Source of the DNA: Sphaerisporangium siamense
GTDB taxonomy: Bacteria; Actinomycetota; Actinomycetes; Streptosporangiales; Streptosporangiaceae
Assembly: GCF_014205275.1 (NCBI RefSeq)
Contig: NZ_JACHND010000001.1
Coordinates: 3,596,001-3,660,000 of the forward strand
Reading direction: 5' to 3'
DNA length: 64,000 bases
The notes below the pieces were generated by a model. It did no database searches. It saw nothing but the letters and a program-made list of their open reading frames with translations, and was not told where the DNA came from. Shown here piece after piece: positions 43,329 through 52,059 of the stretch. Positions within the stretch are counted from its first letter, which is position 1; the number at the start of each line of letters is the position of its first letter. Both the position numbers and the translations under genes were made by a program.

Positions 43329-44396
43329 CTAGCCGGGCGGCACGGGCAGCCCCGCGCGGAACAGGCCCTGCTCCAGCCGTACGGCGGCGCGCACACCGTC
43401 CGCCGCGGCCTGGCTCACCAGCGTGAGGCCGTCCTGCAGCGCCCCCTGCCTCGCCATGTCCCCCGCGGCGAACACGCCCGGCACGGACGTCTGCTGGAAC
43501 TCGTCCACCAGCACGAACCCGTCATCCAGCAGTCGCGCGCCGAGCTGGGTGGCGAACGGCGCCTGCTGGCGGGTCGGCGCCCGGTGGAAGATGGCCTGCC
43601 GGGGCAGGACGGTGCCGTCCGCGAAGTGCACGTTCAGCGCGCCCGCCCGGCCGGTCACCTCGGCCAGCGGCGTGTCGATCAGCTTCACGCCCAGGGCCTC
43701 CAGGTTGGCGAGGATGGGCGAGGGCAGGGAGTGCGGCCCGTCGGTGGCCACGACGACGTCGTCGGAGTAGCGGTCGGCCAGGTAGGCGGCGAGCACGACC
43801 TGCGTCGGCTCGCGCCCGAGGACCGCCAGGCTCTGACCGGACGCCTCCCACCCGTGGCAGAACGGGCAGTGGAAGATGCCGCGCCCGAAACGCTCGGGCA
43901 CGCCCGGGACGTCCCAGGGCTCGTCGAGAAGCCCCGTGGCGAGGATCAGCCGGCGGGCGCGGAACACCGGGCCGCCGGTCACCGTGACCGTGAAGTCGTC
44001 GATCTCGCCGCCCACCGACTCGGCGTGGGCCGAGCGCACCTCGACGGAGGGGTAGGCGGCGAGCTCCTCCCTGCCGAGGGCGACCAGGCCGATGGGGGTG
44101 AAGCCGTCGCGGCTGAGGTACATGTGCATGCCGCTGGCGCGGGCGTTGCGTACCCGTCCGCCGTCCAGGACCAGGGTTCTTCGGCGCTGGCGGCCGAGGA
44201 CCTGCGCGGCGCTGAGCCCGGCGGCGCCGCCGCCGATCACGATCACGTCGTAGATGGACGGGGTCGCGGGCTCGCCGCGCGCGCTTCTCGCCGTGGACCA
44301 CAGCAGGCCCGGCGGTGCGGCGTGGTCGCGGGTGCCGTTCGTCTCTGGCAGGTAGTGCTCGTACGGCGCCGGCCAGTTCAGGCGTGCCGTGCTCAT
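43329..44396 (-). CDS. Thioredoxin reductase-like NAD(P)/FAD oxidoreductase with CPFC motif
   Basis: A 355-residue flavoprotein. The FAD loop is VIVIGGGAAGLSAAQ, the redox site reads FHCPFCHGWEA (thioredoxin reductase proper has CATC), and GVFAAGDMARQG is the second FAD motif. The NADP motif region is LAVLGREPTQVVLAA. Enzymes of this CPxCHGWE subclass reduce unknown disulfides or organic substrates in actinobacteria. A 45-residue N-terminal extension precedes the first FAD loop. It lies behind zur on the same strand, 187 bp apart. Confidence 0.85.
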   Translation of the reverse strand: MSTARLNWPAPYEHYLPETNGTRDHAAPPGLLWSTARSARGEPATPSIYDVIVIGGGAAGLSAAQVLGRQRRRTLVLDGGRVRNARASGMHMYLSRDGFTPIGLVALGREELAAYPSVEVRSAHAESVGGEIDDFTVTVTGGPVFRARRLILATGLLDEPWDVPGVPERFGRGIFHCPFCHGWEASGQSLAVLGREPTQVVLAAYLADRYSDDVVVATDGPHSLPSPILANLEALGVKLIDTPLAEVTGRAGALNVHFADGTVLPRQAIFHRAPTRQQAPFATQLGARLLDDGFVLVDEFQQTSVPGVFAAGDMARQGALQDGLTLVSQAAADGVRAAVRLEQGLFRAGLPVPPG

Positions 44397-45023
44397 GGGA
44401 CCTGCGGTGCCGGAGGTGTCAACGTCATCGATTCCGTCTCCAGGGTTCGTCGCCGAAGGGCGGCCGGGCTGAGGTCGTCGCCGTCCCCGGGGCGCGGGCG
44501 GGCCGCGAGGGGGGTGATCCGAGTGGCGGGCTCGGGAATCTCGGTTGCGTTGTCAGGGCTGAGCAGGACATTACTCGGGAATGGTTCCCGTTTCCAGTAA
44601 CGTTTCGGGGGAAATGTCGGGCTATGGGGTGGGAGGGGGAGGACATACCAGCCAGCCCGTACGGAGAAGCGTCCGAAATGCCGATTCGGACATAGGTCGC
44701 CTGACCAGAACATTATTTCATGTGACTGGATAGACCAGCTGTATCAATGACATACGTGATGCGATCGGAATATCGCCCCCACGCCACCCTGCGCAAAGCT
44801 CCACCCCTCACGAATTCGCGGGCCCCGGCGCGATTCCGGGTGGACGAGCGGCGTGGCCCGCCTGGACGGGCCGGCCGCGTCGTCCTCTGGGGATCGGACG
44901 CCTCACCTCCCACAACGGGCGGGCCGCCATGCCGGTTCGGCCCTGTGGCGGGGCAAAAGGAAACGTCGGCGGGGCGTGCCATGCTGGCGTACCGTCCGCC
45001 GCCTGCTTCCGGAGAGCGAGCCC
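44397..45023. other. 627-bp region without an apparent gene
   Basis: No convincing gene is seen on either strand; open frames here are short and Arg/Pro-rich. A patch at about 44690-44780 is relatively AT-rich and could hold promoter elements. GGAG at 45011-45014 serves the next gene. Confidence 0.5.
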
Positions 45024-45509
45024 ATGAGCCTGACCTGGCGCCACCTGCCCAAGCCCGCGCGGGCCATCGCCGAGGCCGCGGCCGCCGCGGTCGAGGCCGC
45101 CCGGGCCCGCGACGCCGAGGCGTACCCGCGTGAGGTCGCGCGGCTGGCCGCCCTGCCCCCCGAGCGGGCCGGGCTCGTGCTGGGCGGCGTCGTGCGGGCC
45201 CTGCTGGAGGAGCAGTACCCCGACGGGCTGACCGCGGACGACGTGCGGGCGCTGGCCGTGCGCTGCGTGCGCGGGGCGGCCGGCTGGTTCCCGGCCGTCG
45301 AGCCCGATGTCGTGATCATGCTCGTGGCCGGCGCGCTCGGCCTTCACCCGTCCGCCGACGAGGGCCTGCCTTTGCAGGCCGCCGACGTCGCGGCCCACGC
45401 GCCCCTGCTCGTCGCCGACCTGCTCACCACCTCGGCCGCTCCTCTGAACACCCACCTGACGACGGCCTTCACCACCCTGGCCGTCATCGAGCTCTCCGAC
45501 ACGCCCTAG
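45024..45509 (+). CDS. Conserved actinobacterial hypothetical protein
   Basis: A 161-residue, mostly helical protein of no family I can name. It begins MSLTWRHLPKPARAIAEAAA, followed by long alanine-rich helices and LVLGGVVRALLEEQYPDGL. No signal, membrane or catalytic motif is evident. GGAG 10 nt upstream supports the ATG. It is convergent with the next gene, whose protein ends with a similar LTWRHLARPAL segment. Confidence 0.7.
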   Translation: MSLTWRHLPKPARAIAEAAAAAVEAARARDAEAYPREVARLAALPPERAGLVLGGVVRALLEEQYPDGLTADDVRALAVRCVRGAAGWFPAVEPDVVIMLVAGALGLHPSADEGLPLQAADVAAHAPLLVADLLTTSAAPLNTHLTTAFTTLAVIELSDTP

Positions 45510-45521
45510 ACGGGCGGGGCG

Positions 45522-46148
45522 TCAGTACAGGTGGGCGGCCGAGCCGGTCAGGGCAGGGCGCGCGAGGTGGCGCCAGGTCAGCCGTACGCCGGTGACGCGC
45601 TCGGCGAGGGCGAAGGCGGCGAGGACGGCCAGGTCCGCGGACGGCAGGTCCGCCAGGTCGCCGGAGGGCGCCGGGGCCACGCCGTCGGGCGAGGGCAGCA
45701 GGCCGGGGGAGGCACCCCACGGCGCGGTGGGCAGGCCGGGCTCGTAACCGGCGACGACCTGGCCGTCCGCCGCGAAGACGAACTGCCGGCCGTCGTCGGC
45801 GTCCAGGTGGACGGCGGCCGTCACCGTGCCCGCCGAGAGACGCCGCGTCACCTCCGCCAGCGTGCCCGCCCGGCCCCCGTCCTCCAGCAGGACCGTGCCC
45901 CCCGCGGCGGCGTAGGCGGCGATCGGACGGCCGTCCGCCGCGACGTCAGGGGCGGCGGGGTGTCCGGGTGCCGCGAGGTCAGGGGAAACCGGGTGGGCGG
46001 TCGCGGTCGCGGACGTCACGCCGATGCGGGCGAACGCCTCTTCTGGCGACAGTCCCCGTACGAACGTCAGGCAGAAACCGGACACCCATAAGCTGTCGCC
46101 GTACTTTTCCTCGAACCAGGCATAGTCGGCTGCCGTCGCGTCGGCCAT
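45522..46148 (-). CDS. DUF6461-like hypothetical protein
   Basis: A 208-residue protein starting MADATAADYAWFEEKYGDSLW, then WVSGFCLTFVRGLSPEEAFARIG, the pattern of small actinobacterial DUF6461-type proteins. A variable Ala/Pro/Asp stretch follows, then VAGYEPGLPT and AFALAERVTGVRLTW near the C-terminus. Function unknown; no catalytic motif seen. The ATG at 46148 matches the usual family start. Confidence 0.68.
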   Translation of the reverse strand: MADATAADYAWFEEKYGDSLWVSGFCLTFVRGLSPEEAFARIGVTSATATAHPVSPDLAAPGHPAAPDVAADGRPIAAYAAAGGTVLLEDGGRAGTLAEVTRRLSAGTVTAAVHLDADDGRQFVFAADGQVVAGYEPGLPTAPWGASPGLLPSPDGVAPAPSGDLADLPSADLAVLAAFALAERVTGVRLTWRHLARPALTGSAAHLY

Positions 46149-46572
46149 CGGGCGATCCCTTCGACATCTCGGCGCTACCCATGATCGTGCCACCCGCCTC
46201 CGACAGAATTCCGTCGTTCACCGACCCCGGCCGGCCGCGGAAACCCCGCCGCCATAGGGGATCCGCGAGGGGGAGCGGCGATCAGGTGCCGGGGGCCGGA
46301 CGCGGGCGGCCGGCCCGGTCATCAGGGTGCGAAGCAGCTCCCGCAGGCCGTCGGCGACCTCGATGTGGCCCCGAGGAGCCCTGGCGGCGCGGCTCTGGGA
46401 GGTGGCCGAGAACCTCACCGGGGTTGTCCTACGCGCCGGGGCCCGTGTCCGCCTCAGAGGTAGCGCAGGGGCGGCCAGGCGGTTTTCCCCAGGGCGACGC
46501 GGCGGTGCACGGTCCACTGCCGGGGTCCGGAAGAATGGAGGCGTCAGGCATTCGAGGAAGGATGTTCCCATC
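46149..46572. other. 424-bp gap upstream of lysS
   Basis: No full gene is evident. On the plus strand around 46380-46425 a short open stretch reads RLWEVAENLTGVVL, vaguely like the C-terminal end of the preceding DUF6461-type protein (ALAERVTGVRLT), so it could be a gene remnant. The distal part should hold the lysS promoter. Confidence 0.35.
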
Positions 46573-48294
46573 GTGGCTATGAGCCCTGAGGCCGACTGGG
46601 TCTCACGATTCGCGGACGAGGTCATCGCCGAGGCGGAGCGTCGCGCCCCCGGCAAACCGATCGTCTGCGCGTCGGGCCTCAGCCCGTCCGGCCCGGTCCA
46701 CCTGGGCAACCTTCGCGAGGTCATGACGCCCCACCTGGTCGCCGACGAGATCCGCCGCCGGGGCCACGAGGTCGTGCACATCATCTCCTGGGATGATTTC
46801 GACAGGTTCCGGAAGGTCCCCGCCGGCATCGACTCCTCGTGGTCGGAGCACATCGGCAAGCCGCTCACCACCGTGCCCGCCCCGCCCGGCAGCACGTACG
46901 CCAACTGGGCCGAACACTTCAAGGCGCCGATGATCGCCGCCCTTGAGGAGCTCGGCGTCGAGTACCACGGCATCAGCCAGACCGCGCAGTACACCTCCGG
47001 GGTGTACCGCGAGCAGATCCTGCTGGCCATGCGCGAGCGCGAGCGCATCGACGCGATCCTCGACCGCTACCGCACCAAGGCCAAGCCCGCCAAGAAGCCC
47101 CAGACGCAGGGGCTGGACGAGGCCGAGGCCGCCGCGGCCGAGGCGGCGGCCGAGGGGTCGGGCGCCGCCTCCGAGGACGACGGCTCCGCCGCCGCGGGCT
47201 ACTTCCCGTACAAGCCGTACTGCTCGGTGTGCGACCGGGACATGACCACGGTCACCTCCTACGACGACGCGTCCACCGAGCTGTCCTACACCTGCGTGTG
47301 CGGCCACTCCGAGACCGTCCGGCTGTCGGAGTTCAACCGCGGCAAGCTGGTGTGGAAGGTCGACTGGCCGATGCGCTGGGCGTACGAGGGCGTGGTGTTC
47401 GAGCCCTCCGGCGTCGACCACAGCTCCCCGGGGTCGTCGTTCGTCGTCGGCGGCCACATCGTGAAGGAGATCTTCGGCGCCGACCAGCCCATCGGGCCGA
47501 TGTACGCCTTCGTCGGCATCAGCGGCATGGCCAAGATGAGCAGTTCCAAGGGCGCGGTGCCCACCCCGGCCGACGCCCTGGCCATCATGGAGGCGCCGCT
47601 GCTGCGCTGGCTGTACGCGCGCCGCCGGCCGAACCAGTCCTTCAAGATCGCCTTCGACCAGGAGATCCAGCGCACCTACGACGAGTGGGACACGCTGGAG
47701 CGCAAGGTCGCCGAGGGGGTCGCGCTGCCGGCCGACGTCGCCGCGCACACCCGTGCGGCCACCACCGCCGCCGGGCCGCTGCCCGCCACGCCGCGGCCGG
47801 TGCCCTACCGCACGCTGGCCTCGATCGTCGACGTCACCACCGGCCACGCCGAGCAGACCCTGCGCATCCTGCGCGACCTGGACGCCGAGCGGCCCATCAC
47901 CTCCCTGGACGAGGTCCGCCCCCGGCTCGACCGCGCCGAACGCTGGATCACCACGCAGGTCCCCGCCGAACAGCGCACCCGCGTCCGCGACGAGCCGGAC
48001 GTCGCGCTGCTCGCGTCCCTGGGCGAGCGCGAGCGCGAGTCGCTGCGCCTGCTGCTCGACGGCCTGGACGACCACTGGTCACTGGACGGCCTGACGGCCC
48101 TGGTGTACGGCGTGCCCAAGGTGCAGGCCGGCCTCACCCCCGACGCCAAGCCCACCCCCGAACTGAAGGTCGCCCAGCGCGAGTTCTTCGCCCTCCTCTA
48201 CACCCTCCTCGTCAGCCGCGACACCGGCCCCCGCCTCCCCACCCTCCTCCTGGCCGTAGGCCCCGACCGCGCCCGCGAACTCCTCCGCCCCTGA
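46573..48294 (+). CDS. lysS: Class I lysyl-tRNA synthetase
   Basis: A 573-residue LysRS of the archaeal-type class I. The HIGH-like motif is PSGPVHLGNLREV, and the KMSKS-like motif is GMAKMSSSKG. A zinc-ribbon (CSVCDRD and CVCGHS) lies in the middle. Just before it an Ala/Glu-rich insertion of about 30 residues (EAEAAAAEAAAEGSGAASED) extends a surface loop. It charges tRNA-Lys. GAAGGA upstream favours GTG 46573; ATG 46579 is possible. A hairpin follows the stop. Many high-GC actinomycetes also have class II LysRS elsewhere. Confidence 0.93.
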   Translation: MAMSPEADWVSRFADEVIAEAERRAPGKPIVCASGLSPSGPVHLGNLREVMTPHLVADEIRRRGHEVVHIISWDDFDRFRKVPAGIDSSWSEHIGKPLTTVPAPPGSTYANWAEHFKAPMIAALEELGVEYHGISQTAQYTSGVYREQILLAMRERERIDAILDRYRTKAKPAKKPQTQGLDEAEAAAAEAAAEGSGAASEDDGSAAAGYFPYKPYCSVCDRDMTTVTSYDDASTELSYTCVCGHSETVRLSEFNRGKLVWKVDWPMRWAYEGVVFEPSGVDHSSPGSSFVVGGHIVKEIFGADQPIGPMYAFVGISGMAKMSSSKGAVPTPADALAIMEAPLLRWLYARRRPNQSFKIAFDQEIQRTYDEWDTLERKVAEGVALPADVAAHTRAATTAAGPLPATPRPVPYRTLASIVDVTTGHAEQTLRILRDLDAERPITSLDEVRPRLDRAERWITTQVPAEQRTRVRDEPDVALLASLGERERESLRLLLDGLDDHWSLDGLTALVYGVPKVQAGLTPDAKPTPELKVAQREFFALLYTLLVSRDTGPRLPTLLLAVGPDRARELLRP

Positions 48295-48317
48295 CCCCCC
48301 AACGGCCGGCCAGCTGC

Positions 48318-48342
48318 GGGGAGATCAAGAGGTGATCTCCCC
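48318..48342 (+). terminator. Hairpin after lysS
   Basis: A perfect 10-bp stem GGGGAGATCA / TGATCTCCCC with a 5-nt loop, 23 nt after the lysS stop. No U-tract follows, as is common for high-GC terminators. Confidence 0.65.
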
Positions 48343-48451
48343 GTGCGGGCACGTCCAGGCCGCTTCCTAGGCCGTTTCGTTCGGTAGGGCGTTCGTCGTG
48401 AGGTGTCCGAGTGAGCTGGGTGAAATGCGCCTCGTCCACTGCCTGCGCCTC

Positions 48452-48490
48452 GCGTTCGGATCTCGCGTTCACGCGTTGCGTTCGCTGTGG
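48452..48490 (-). repeat. Three 13-bp units with core GCGTTC
   Basis: Units GCGTTCGGATCTC, GCGTTCACGCGTT and GCGTTCGCTGTGG follow each other with a 13-bp period. The core is the reverse complement of the GAACGC core in the array about 270 bp downstream. Confidence 0.7.
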
Positions 48491-48746
48491 GGACGATGGT
48501 GGGGGGGATCGCGGTGACCGGCCACGACGGCGGGCCACGGGTGGGGTCAAATCACCTCAGCCATTGAATCTTCTCTTCAGGCGGGTGGTGTGAGGATCGC
48601 TGCGTCGCCCAGGCGATCGCTCGGTGTGTCGCTCCCCATGCGCGCCACCCCGCCAGAAGAAAGGTCTAACGGCTGAGGTGGGTCGATCCCACCCGTGCCC
48701 GCCGTCGAGGTCAAGCGCCGCGATCCCACCCATCACCTGCGCCACC

Positions 48747-48838
48747 AGCGAACGGTGAGATGCGAACGCAAGGTGCGAACGTCAGGCGTGAACGCCAAGT
48801 GCGAACGCTGGGCGCGAACCCACCGCGCGAACGCGGCT
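48747..48838 (+). repeat. Six to seven 13-bp units with core GCGAACG
   Basis: From 48761 six exact 13-bp units (TGCGAACGCAAGG, TGCGAACGTCAGG, CGTGAACGCCAAG, TGCGAACGCTGGG, CGCGAACCCACCG, CGCGAACGCGGCT) run head to tail; a seventh precedes them from 48747 with one extra base. Only the GCGAAC half of each unit is well conserved, which resembles protein-binding sites or a paired RNA stem rather than simple slippage. Confidence 0.75.
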
Positions 48839-49091
48839 GGGTTGACGCCTACGGACCGCTCGAACATCTCCGCCACCAGGGGAACCCTCCTGTGCGGGCA
48901 CGTGCCTGCCGATGGGTGTGCTTGTGCCGCTAGAAGGTCTGTGGCTGGGGTTGTAGTTGTGTGATTGGTTGACAGTGGGATTGCTTCTTTGGTGTGGGGT
49001 GTCTGTTAAGTCGGGTATGGGGTTGCATGGTGGGGGTGGTGGATTAAGATCAATAAAGTCGTTGATGTGCGAGTTGGTGGGTGAGGGTGGC

Positions 49092-49898
49092 GTGGGCGAG
49101 GCGAAGGCGCCGACCGGAGTCGATCCGTATACCCCGAGCGTCGCGCGGATGTACGACTACTACCTCGGTGGCAAGGACAACTTCGCGTCCGATCGCGAGG
49201 CGGCCGAGAAGATCATCGAGATCCTGCCCAACCTGCGTGACATCGCCCGGGAGAACCGCGAGTTCCTGATCCGCGCGGTCACCTACCTCAGCCGTCAGGG
49301 CATCCGGCAGTTCCTGGACATCGGCGCGGGGCTGCCGACGCAGCGGAACGTGCACCAGGTCGCGCAGGAGCTGGTCCCCGAGTCCCGCGTCGTCTACGTC
49401 GACAACGACCCCATCGTCCTGTCCCACGCTCGGGCGCTGCTCGCCGAGAACGACCGGGTGATCGCCGTGGACGCCGACCTGCGCGACCCCGAGGCTTTGC
49501 TGGCCCGCCCGGAGATCCGGGCCCACCTCGACTTCACGAGGCCCGTGGCGATCCTGCTGCTCGGCGTGCTGCACTTCGTCCCGGACGACGTGGAGGCCGC
49601 GCGGATCGTCGCGACCCTGAAGGCCGCGCTCGGGCCTGGCGGCCATCTGGTGATCTCGCACGGCTCGATCGGCGAGTTGAGCGACGAGCAGCAGTCGGCG
49701 GGCGATCGGGTGTTCAGCCGTACGGCGGTGCCGGGCACCAAGTCGCGGTCGCCCGAGCAGGTGCGCGCGTTCTTCGACGGCCTGGAGCCGGTGGAGCCCG
49801 GCGTCGTCCCGTTGCAGGACTGGCGGCCCGACGCCGACGTTCCCCTGGCCAGGCCCGGCGAGGCGGGCGCCGTGGGCGGCGTCGCCCGCATGGCCTGA
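49092..49898 (+). CDS. SAM-dependent methyltransferase, PF04672-type
   Basis: About 268 residues of the actinobacterial S-adenosylmethionine-dependent methyltransferase family marked by ARMYDYYLGGKDNFASDRE, IRQFLDIGAGLPTQRNVHQV and VVYVDNDPIVLSHARALL. The substrate of this abundant actinobacterial family is unknown. GTG 49092 is chosen because GGTGAGG lies about 6 nt upstream and it gives the usual short leader before the family core; ATG 49065 has no ribosome site. Confidence 0.85.
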   Translation: MGEAKAPTGVDPYTPSVARMYDYYLGGKDNFASDREAAEKIIEILPNLRDIARENREFLIRAVTYLSRQGIRQFLDIGAGLPTQRNVHQVAQELVPESRVVYVDNDPIVLSHARALLAENDRVIAVDADLRDPEALLARPEIRAHLDFTRPVAILLLGVLHFVPDDVEAARIVATLKAALGPGGHLVISHGSIGELSDEQQSAGDRVFSRTAVPGTKSRSPEQVRAFFDGLEPVEPGVVPLQDWRPDADVPLARPGEAGAVGGVARMA

Positions 49899-50005
49899 CC
49901 CGCGGCGGGTCCACCCCTTCGGGGATCTCGACGGCGCGCTGCCGCACCGGCCGCCGCACTCCCGCGTGGCCTCGTAGGTCGATCTTCCGGAGATCCGCTC
50001 CTCCA

Positions 50006-50093
50006 TCTGCCCTAGGTCGACGCGTCTGCCCTGGGTCGGCGCGTCGTGCGCCGATCTTTCGCACGTCGATCTCCACGCCTTGTGCGCCGATCT
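50006..50093 (+). repeat. Short direct repeats in the gap before the ABC operon
   Basis: The 382-bp gap 49899-50280 contains a 19-bp direct repeat (TCTGCCCTAGGTCGACGCG and TCTGCCCTGGGTCGGCGCG, 50006-50043) and two GTGCGCCGATCT copies 36 bp apart (50046, 50082). No gene is seen. Around 50180-50235 an AT-rich patch (ACTAAAAGATAGC, then GAACGAAAAAATTTTCCC) probably contains the operon promoter. Confidence 0.6.
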
Positions 50094-50280
50094 CCCGTGC
50101 GTCCTCCCGGGACCCCTTCACCCATGTCGGCGACGGGAGCGCGCCCGGGGTTCGGGGGAGTCTTCGCAGGTGGAAGGGGTACTAAAAGATAGCTTCATGC
50201 TAGGCTGCTGGAACGAAAAAATTTTCCCACCCTGTCCCGGCGCCCGTAAGGTCCTGGCAATCGGGGACCTGGAGCACTTC

Positions 50281-52056
50281 ATGAAGCGACTCACAGCGAT
50301 CGCCGCCCTCGCGGCGATCGCCACAGCCACCGCCTGCGGCACCACGGGGACCACCTCGTCGGGAGGCATCTACACGACGATCGACGGCGCGAAGCAGATC
50401 GACGCGAGCGCGCCGATCAACCCGTTCAACCCGCAGGGCAGCACGTTCGTCGGCTACGACACGATGTCCCTGGGCTGGCCCAAGAACGACCTGATGAATC
50501 CCGACCTGTTCTACCCCGGCCTGGCCGCGAGCTGGTCGGCCACGCCCGACCAGGGCGAGGTCGTGATCCACCTGCGCCCGAACGCGCGCTGGTCGGACGG
50601 CAAGCCGGTGACCAGCAAGGACGTGCGTACGTCCATCGGCCTCGCCTACACCCAGGGCGGCAGCGCCTACACGGTGAACGCGGGCGCGGCCGGAGCGGCG
50701 GCCGACGTGGTGATCGTGGACGACAAGACCGTCAAGATCACACAAGGGGCCAACCGCAGCAACGCCTTCCTCAGGAACGTGCTCTCGACGGTCGTCGTGC
50801 CCGACCACGTGTACGGCGCGCTGCTGCCCGCCGGCTTCTGGCGCACGCTCCAGGACGCCCGGGGCACGGGCCCGGCCGCGGACAAGGCCAAGACCGAGAT
50901 CACCGGCCTGTCGCAGAAGGTCATCACCTTCTCCCCGCGCGAGGACGTCTCCGCGGGCCCCTTCGTGCTGGAGCGCGTGAACCCCGGCGCGGCGCTGCTG
51001 AAGCGGAACCCGTACTTCTACGACTCCGCCAAGATCGTGCCCGACAAGGTGAAGGTGCTCAACTACACGGGCAACGAGCAGATCTGGAACTACCTGGTCT
51101 CCGGCAAGCTCGACAGCGCCCCCTTCACCGCGGTCCCCGCCGCCGTCATGGCGCGCATCAAGGCGACCGCGGGCAACGAGGTCCGCAAGGGCTACTCCCC
51201 GGTCGCGGCGTCGATGGCCTTCAACCAGTCCCGCAAGCCGTACGACGACCCGCACGTGCGCCGCGCGCTCGCGTACCTGATCGACCGCGCCCAGGTCACC
51301 CGGGTCGCCTCGCCCGAGGCGGGCACGCCGTCCATCGCCACCACCGGCATCCACGGCAGCGCGGCCAAGGCGTGGCTCGGCCCGGGACTCGCCGGGCTGA
51401 ACCCGTACAAGGTGGACCCGGCCAAGGCGGACCAGGAACTGAGGGCGGCCGGCATGGTCAAGCGCAAGGGCCAGTGGGGCTTCGCGGACGGCAAGCCGTG
51501 GAAGGTGCGTCTCACGGTGCCCGCCGAGTTCTCCGACTGGGTGGCCGCGGCCAAGTCGATCACCAGCCAGCTCAACGACCACGGCATCGACGCGAGCGTG
51601 ACGACGTCCGCCGACTACACGCTCTACCTGGAGGAGCTGGCCTCGGGCAAGCTCGACGTCGGCTTCTGGCTGATGGCGCTCGGCCCGTCGCCGTACAACA
51701 TCTACCAGCGTCTCTACGGCTCGGCCAACGGCTGGTCCCTGCTCGCGGGCCGGCTCACCCACTCGCCGCCCGGCAAGGACGGCAACTGGATGGGCGGCCC
51801 GGAGAAGATCGGCGGCGTGAACCCCGGCGAGCTCACCAACCGCCTGAACCTGGCGACCCCCGAGGAGCAGAAGAAGATCGTCGGCACGCTCGCGGCGCTG
51901 ACGAACCAGCAGCTCCCCGTCATCCAGCTCTACGACTACGTCAACACCCAGTTCGTCAACACGTCCCGCTACACCGGCTGGCCTCCCCACGACAGCGAGG
52001 CGCTGCGCCTTCCCGCGGGCGTGTGGATGCAGCTCGGCATGATCGAGAAGAAGTAG
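50281..52056 (+). CDS. Oligopeptide-type ABC transporter substrate-binding lipoprotein (murQ operon)
   Basis: A 591-residue SBP_bac_5 lipoprotein; signal MKRLTAIAALAAIATATACG with lipobox ATAC. The mature part has the family marks LAASWSATPDQGEVVIHLRP, RWSDGKPVTSKDV and DPHVRRALAYLIDR. GGAG about 8 nt before the ATG. It is first in an operon with two permeases, two ATPases, a GNAT protein and murQ, so the ligand may be a cell-wall peptide or muropeptide rather than a nutrient peptide; this is inference from context. Confidence 0.9.
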   Translation: MKRLTAIAALAAIATATACGTTGTTSSGGIYTTIDGAKQIDASAPINPFNPQGSTFVGYDTMSLGWPKNDLMNPDLFYPGLAASWSATPDQGEVVIHLRPNARWSDGKPVTSKDVRTSIGLAYTQGGSAYTVNAGAAGAAADVVIVDDKTVKITQGANRSNAFLRNVLSTVVVPDHVYGALLPAGFWRTLQDARGTGPAADKAKTEITGLSQKVITFSPREDVSAGPFVLERVNPGAALLKRNPYFYDSAKIVPDKVKVLNYTGNEQIWNYLVSGKLDSAPFTAVPAAVMARIKATAGNEVRKGYSPVAASMAFNQSRKPYDDPHVRRALAYLIDRAQVTRVASPEAGTPSIATTGIHGSAAKAWLGPGLAGLNPYKVDPAKADQELRAAGMVKRKGQWGFADGKPWKVRLTVPAEFSDWVAAAKSITSQLNDHGIDASVTTSADYTLYLEELASGKLDVGFWLMALGPSPYNIYQRLYGSANGWSLLAGRLTHSPPGKDGNWMGGPEKIGGVNPGELTNRLNLATPEEQKKIVGTLAALTNQQLPVIQLYDYVNTQFVNTSRYTGWPPHDSEALRLPAGVWMQLGMIEKK

Positions 52057-52059
52057 CCC

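Larger units (their letters stand above)
48343..49091. other. Non-coding region between lysS and the methyltransferase gene
   Basis: About 750 bp without a convincing gene. It contains two arrays of 13-bp repeats in opposite orientation (48452-48490 and 48747-48838) and two copies of GTGCGGGCACGT, near 48344 and 48892, that flank them. From about 48900 to 49090 the sequence becomes TG-rich and lower in GC, with TTGACA at 48969-48974 as a possible -35 element for the methyltransferase gene. Confidence 0.6.

Noticed and set aside
44713..44982. A minus-strand open frame of 89 codons in the gap before the 45024 gene
   Set aside because: Composition is Arg/Pro/Gly-rich with no recognisable motif or ribosome site.
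48747..48838. CRISPR array
   Set aside because: Units are 13 bp with no separate spacers and no cas genes nearby.
48343..48905. GTGCGGGCACGT copies flanking the 13-bp arrays, suggesting a transposed element
   Set aside because: No transposase, no terminal inverted repeats and no target duplication beyond this 12-bp self-complementary motif; kept only as an observation within the array finding.
50205..50235. Palindromic operator around GAACGAAAAAATTTTCCC upstream of the importer operon
   Set aside because: The symmetry breaks at several central positions; only the AT-richness is noteworthy.
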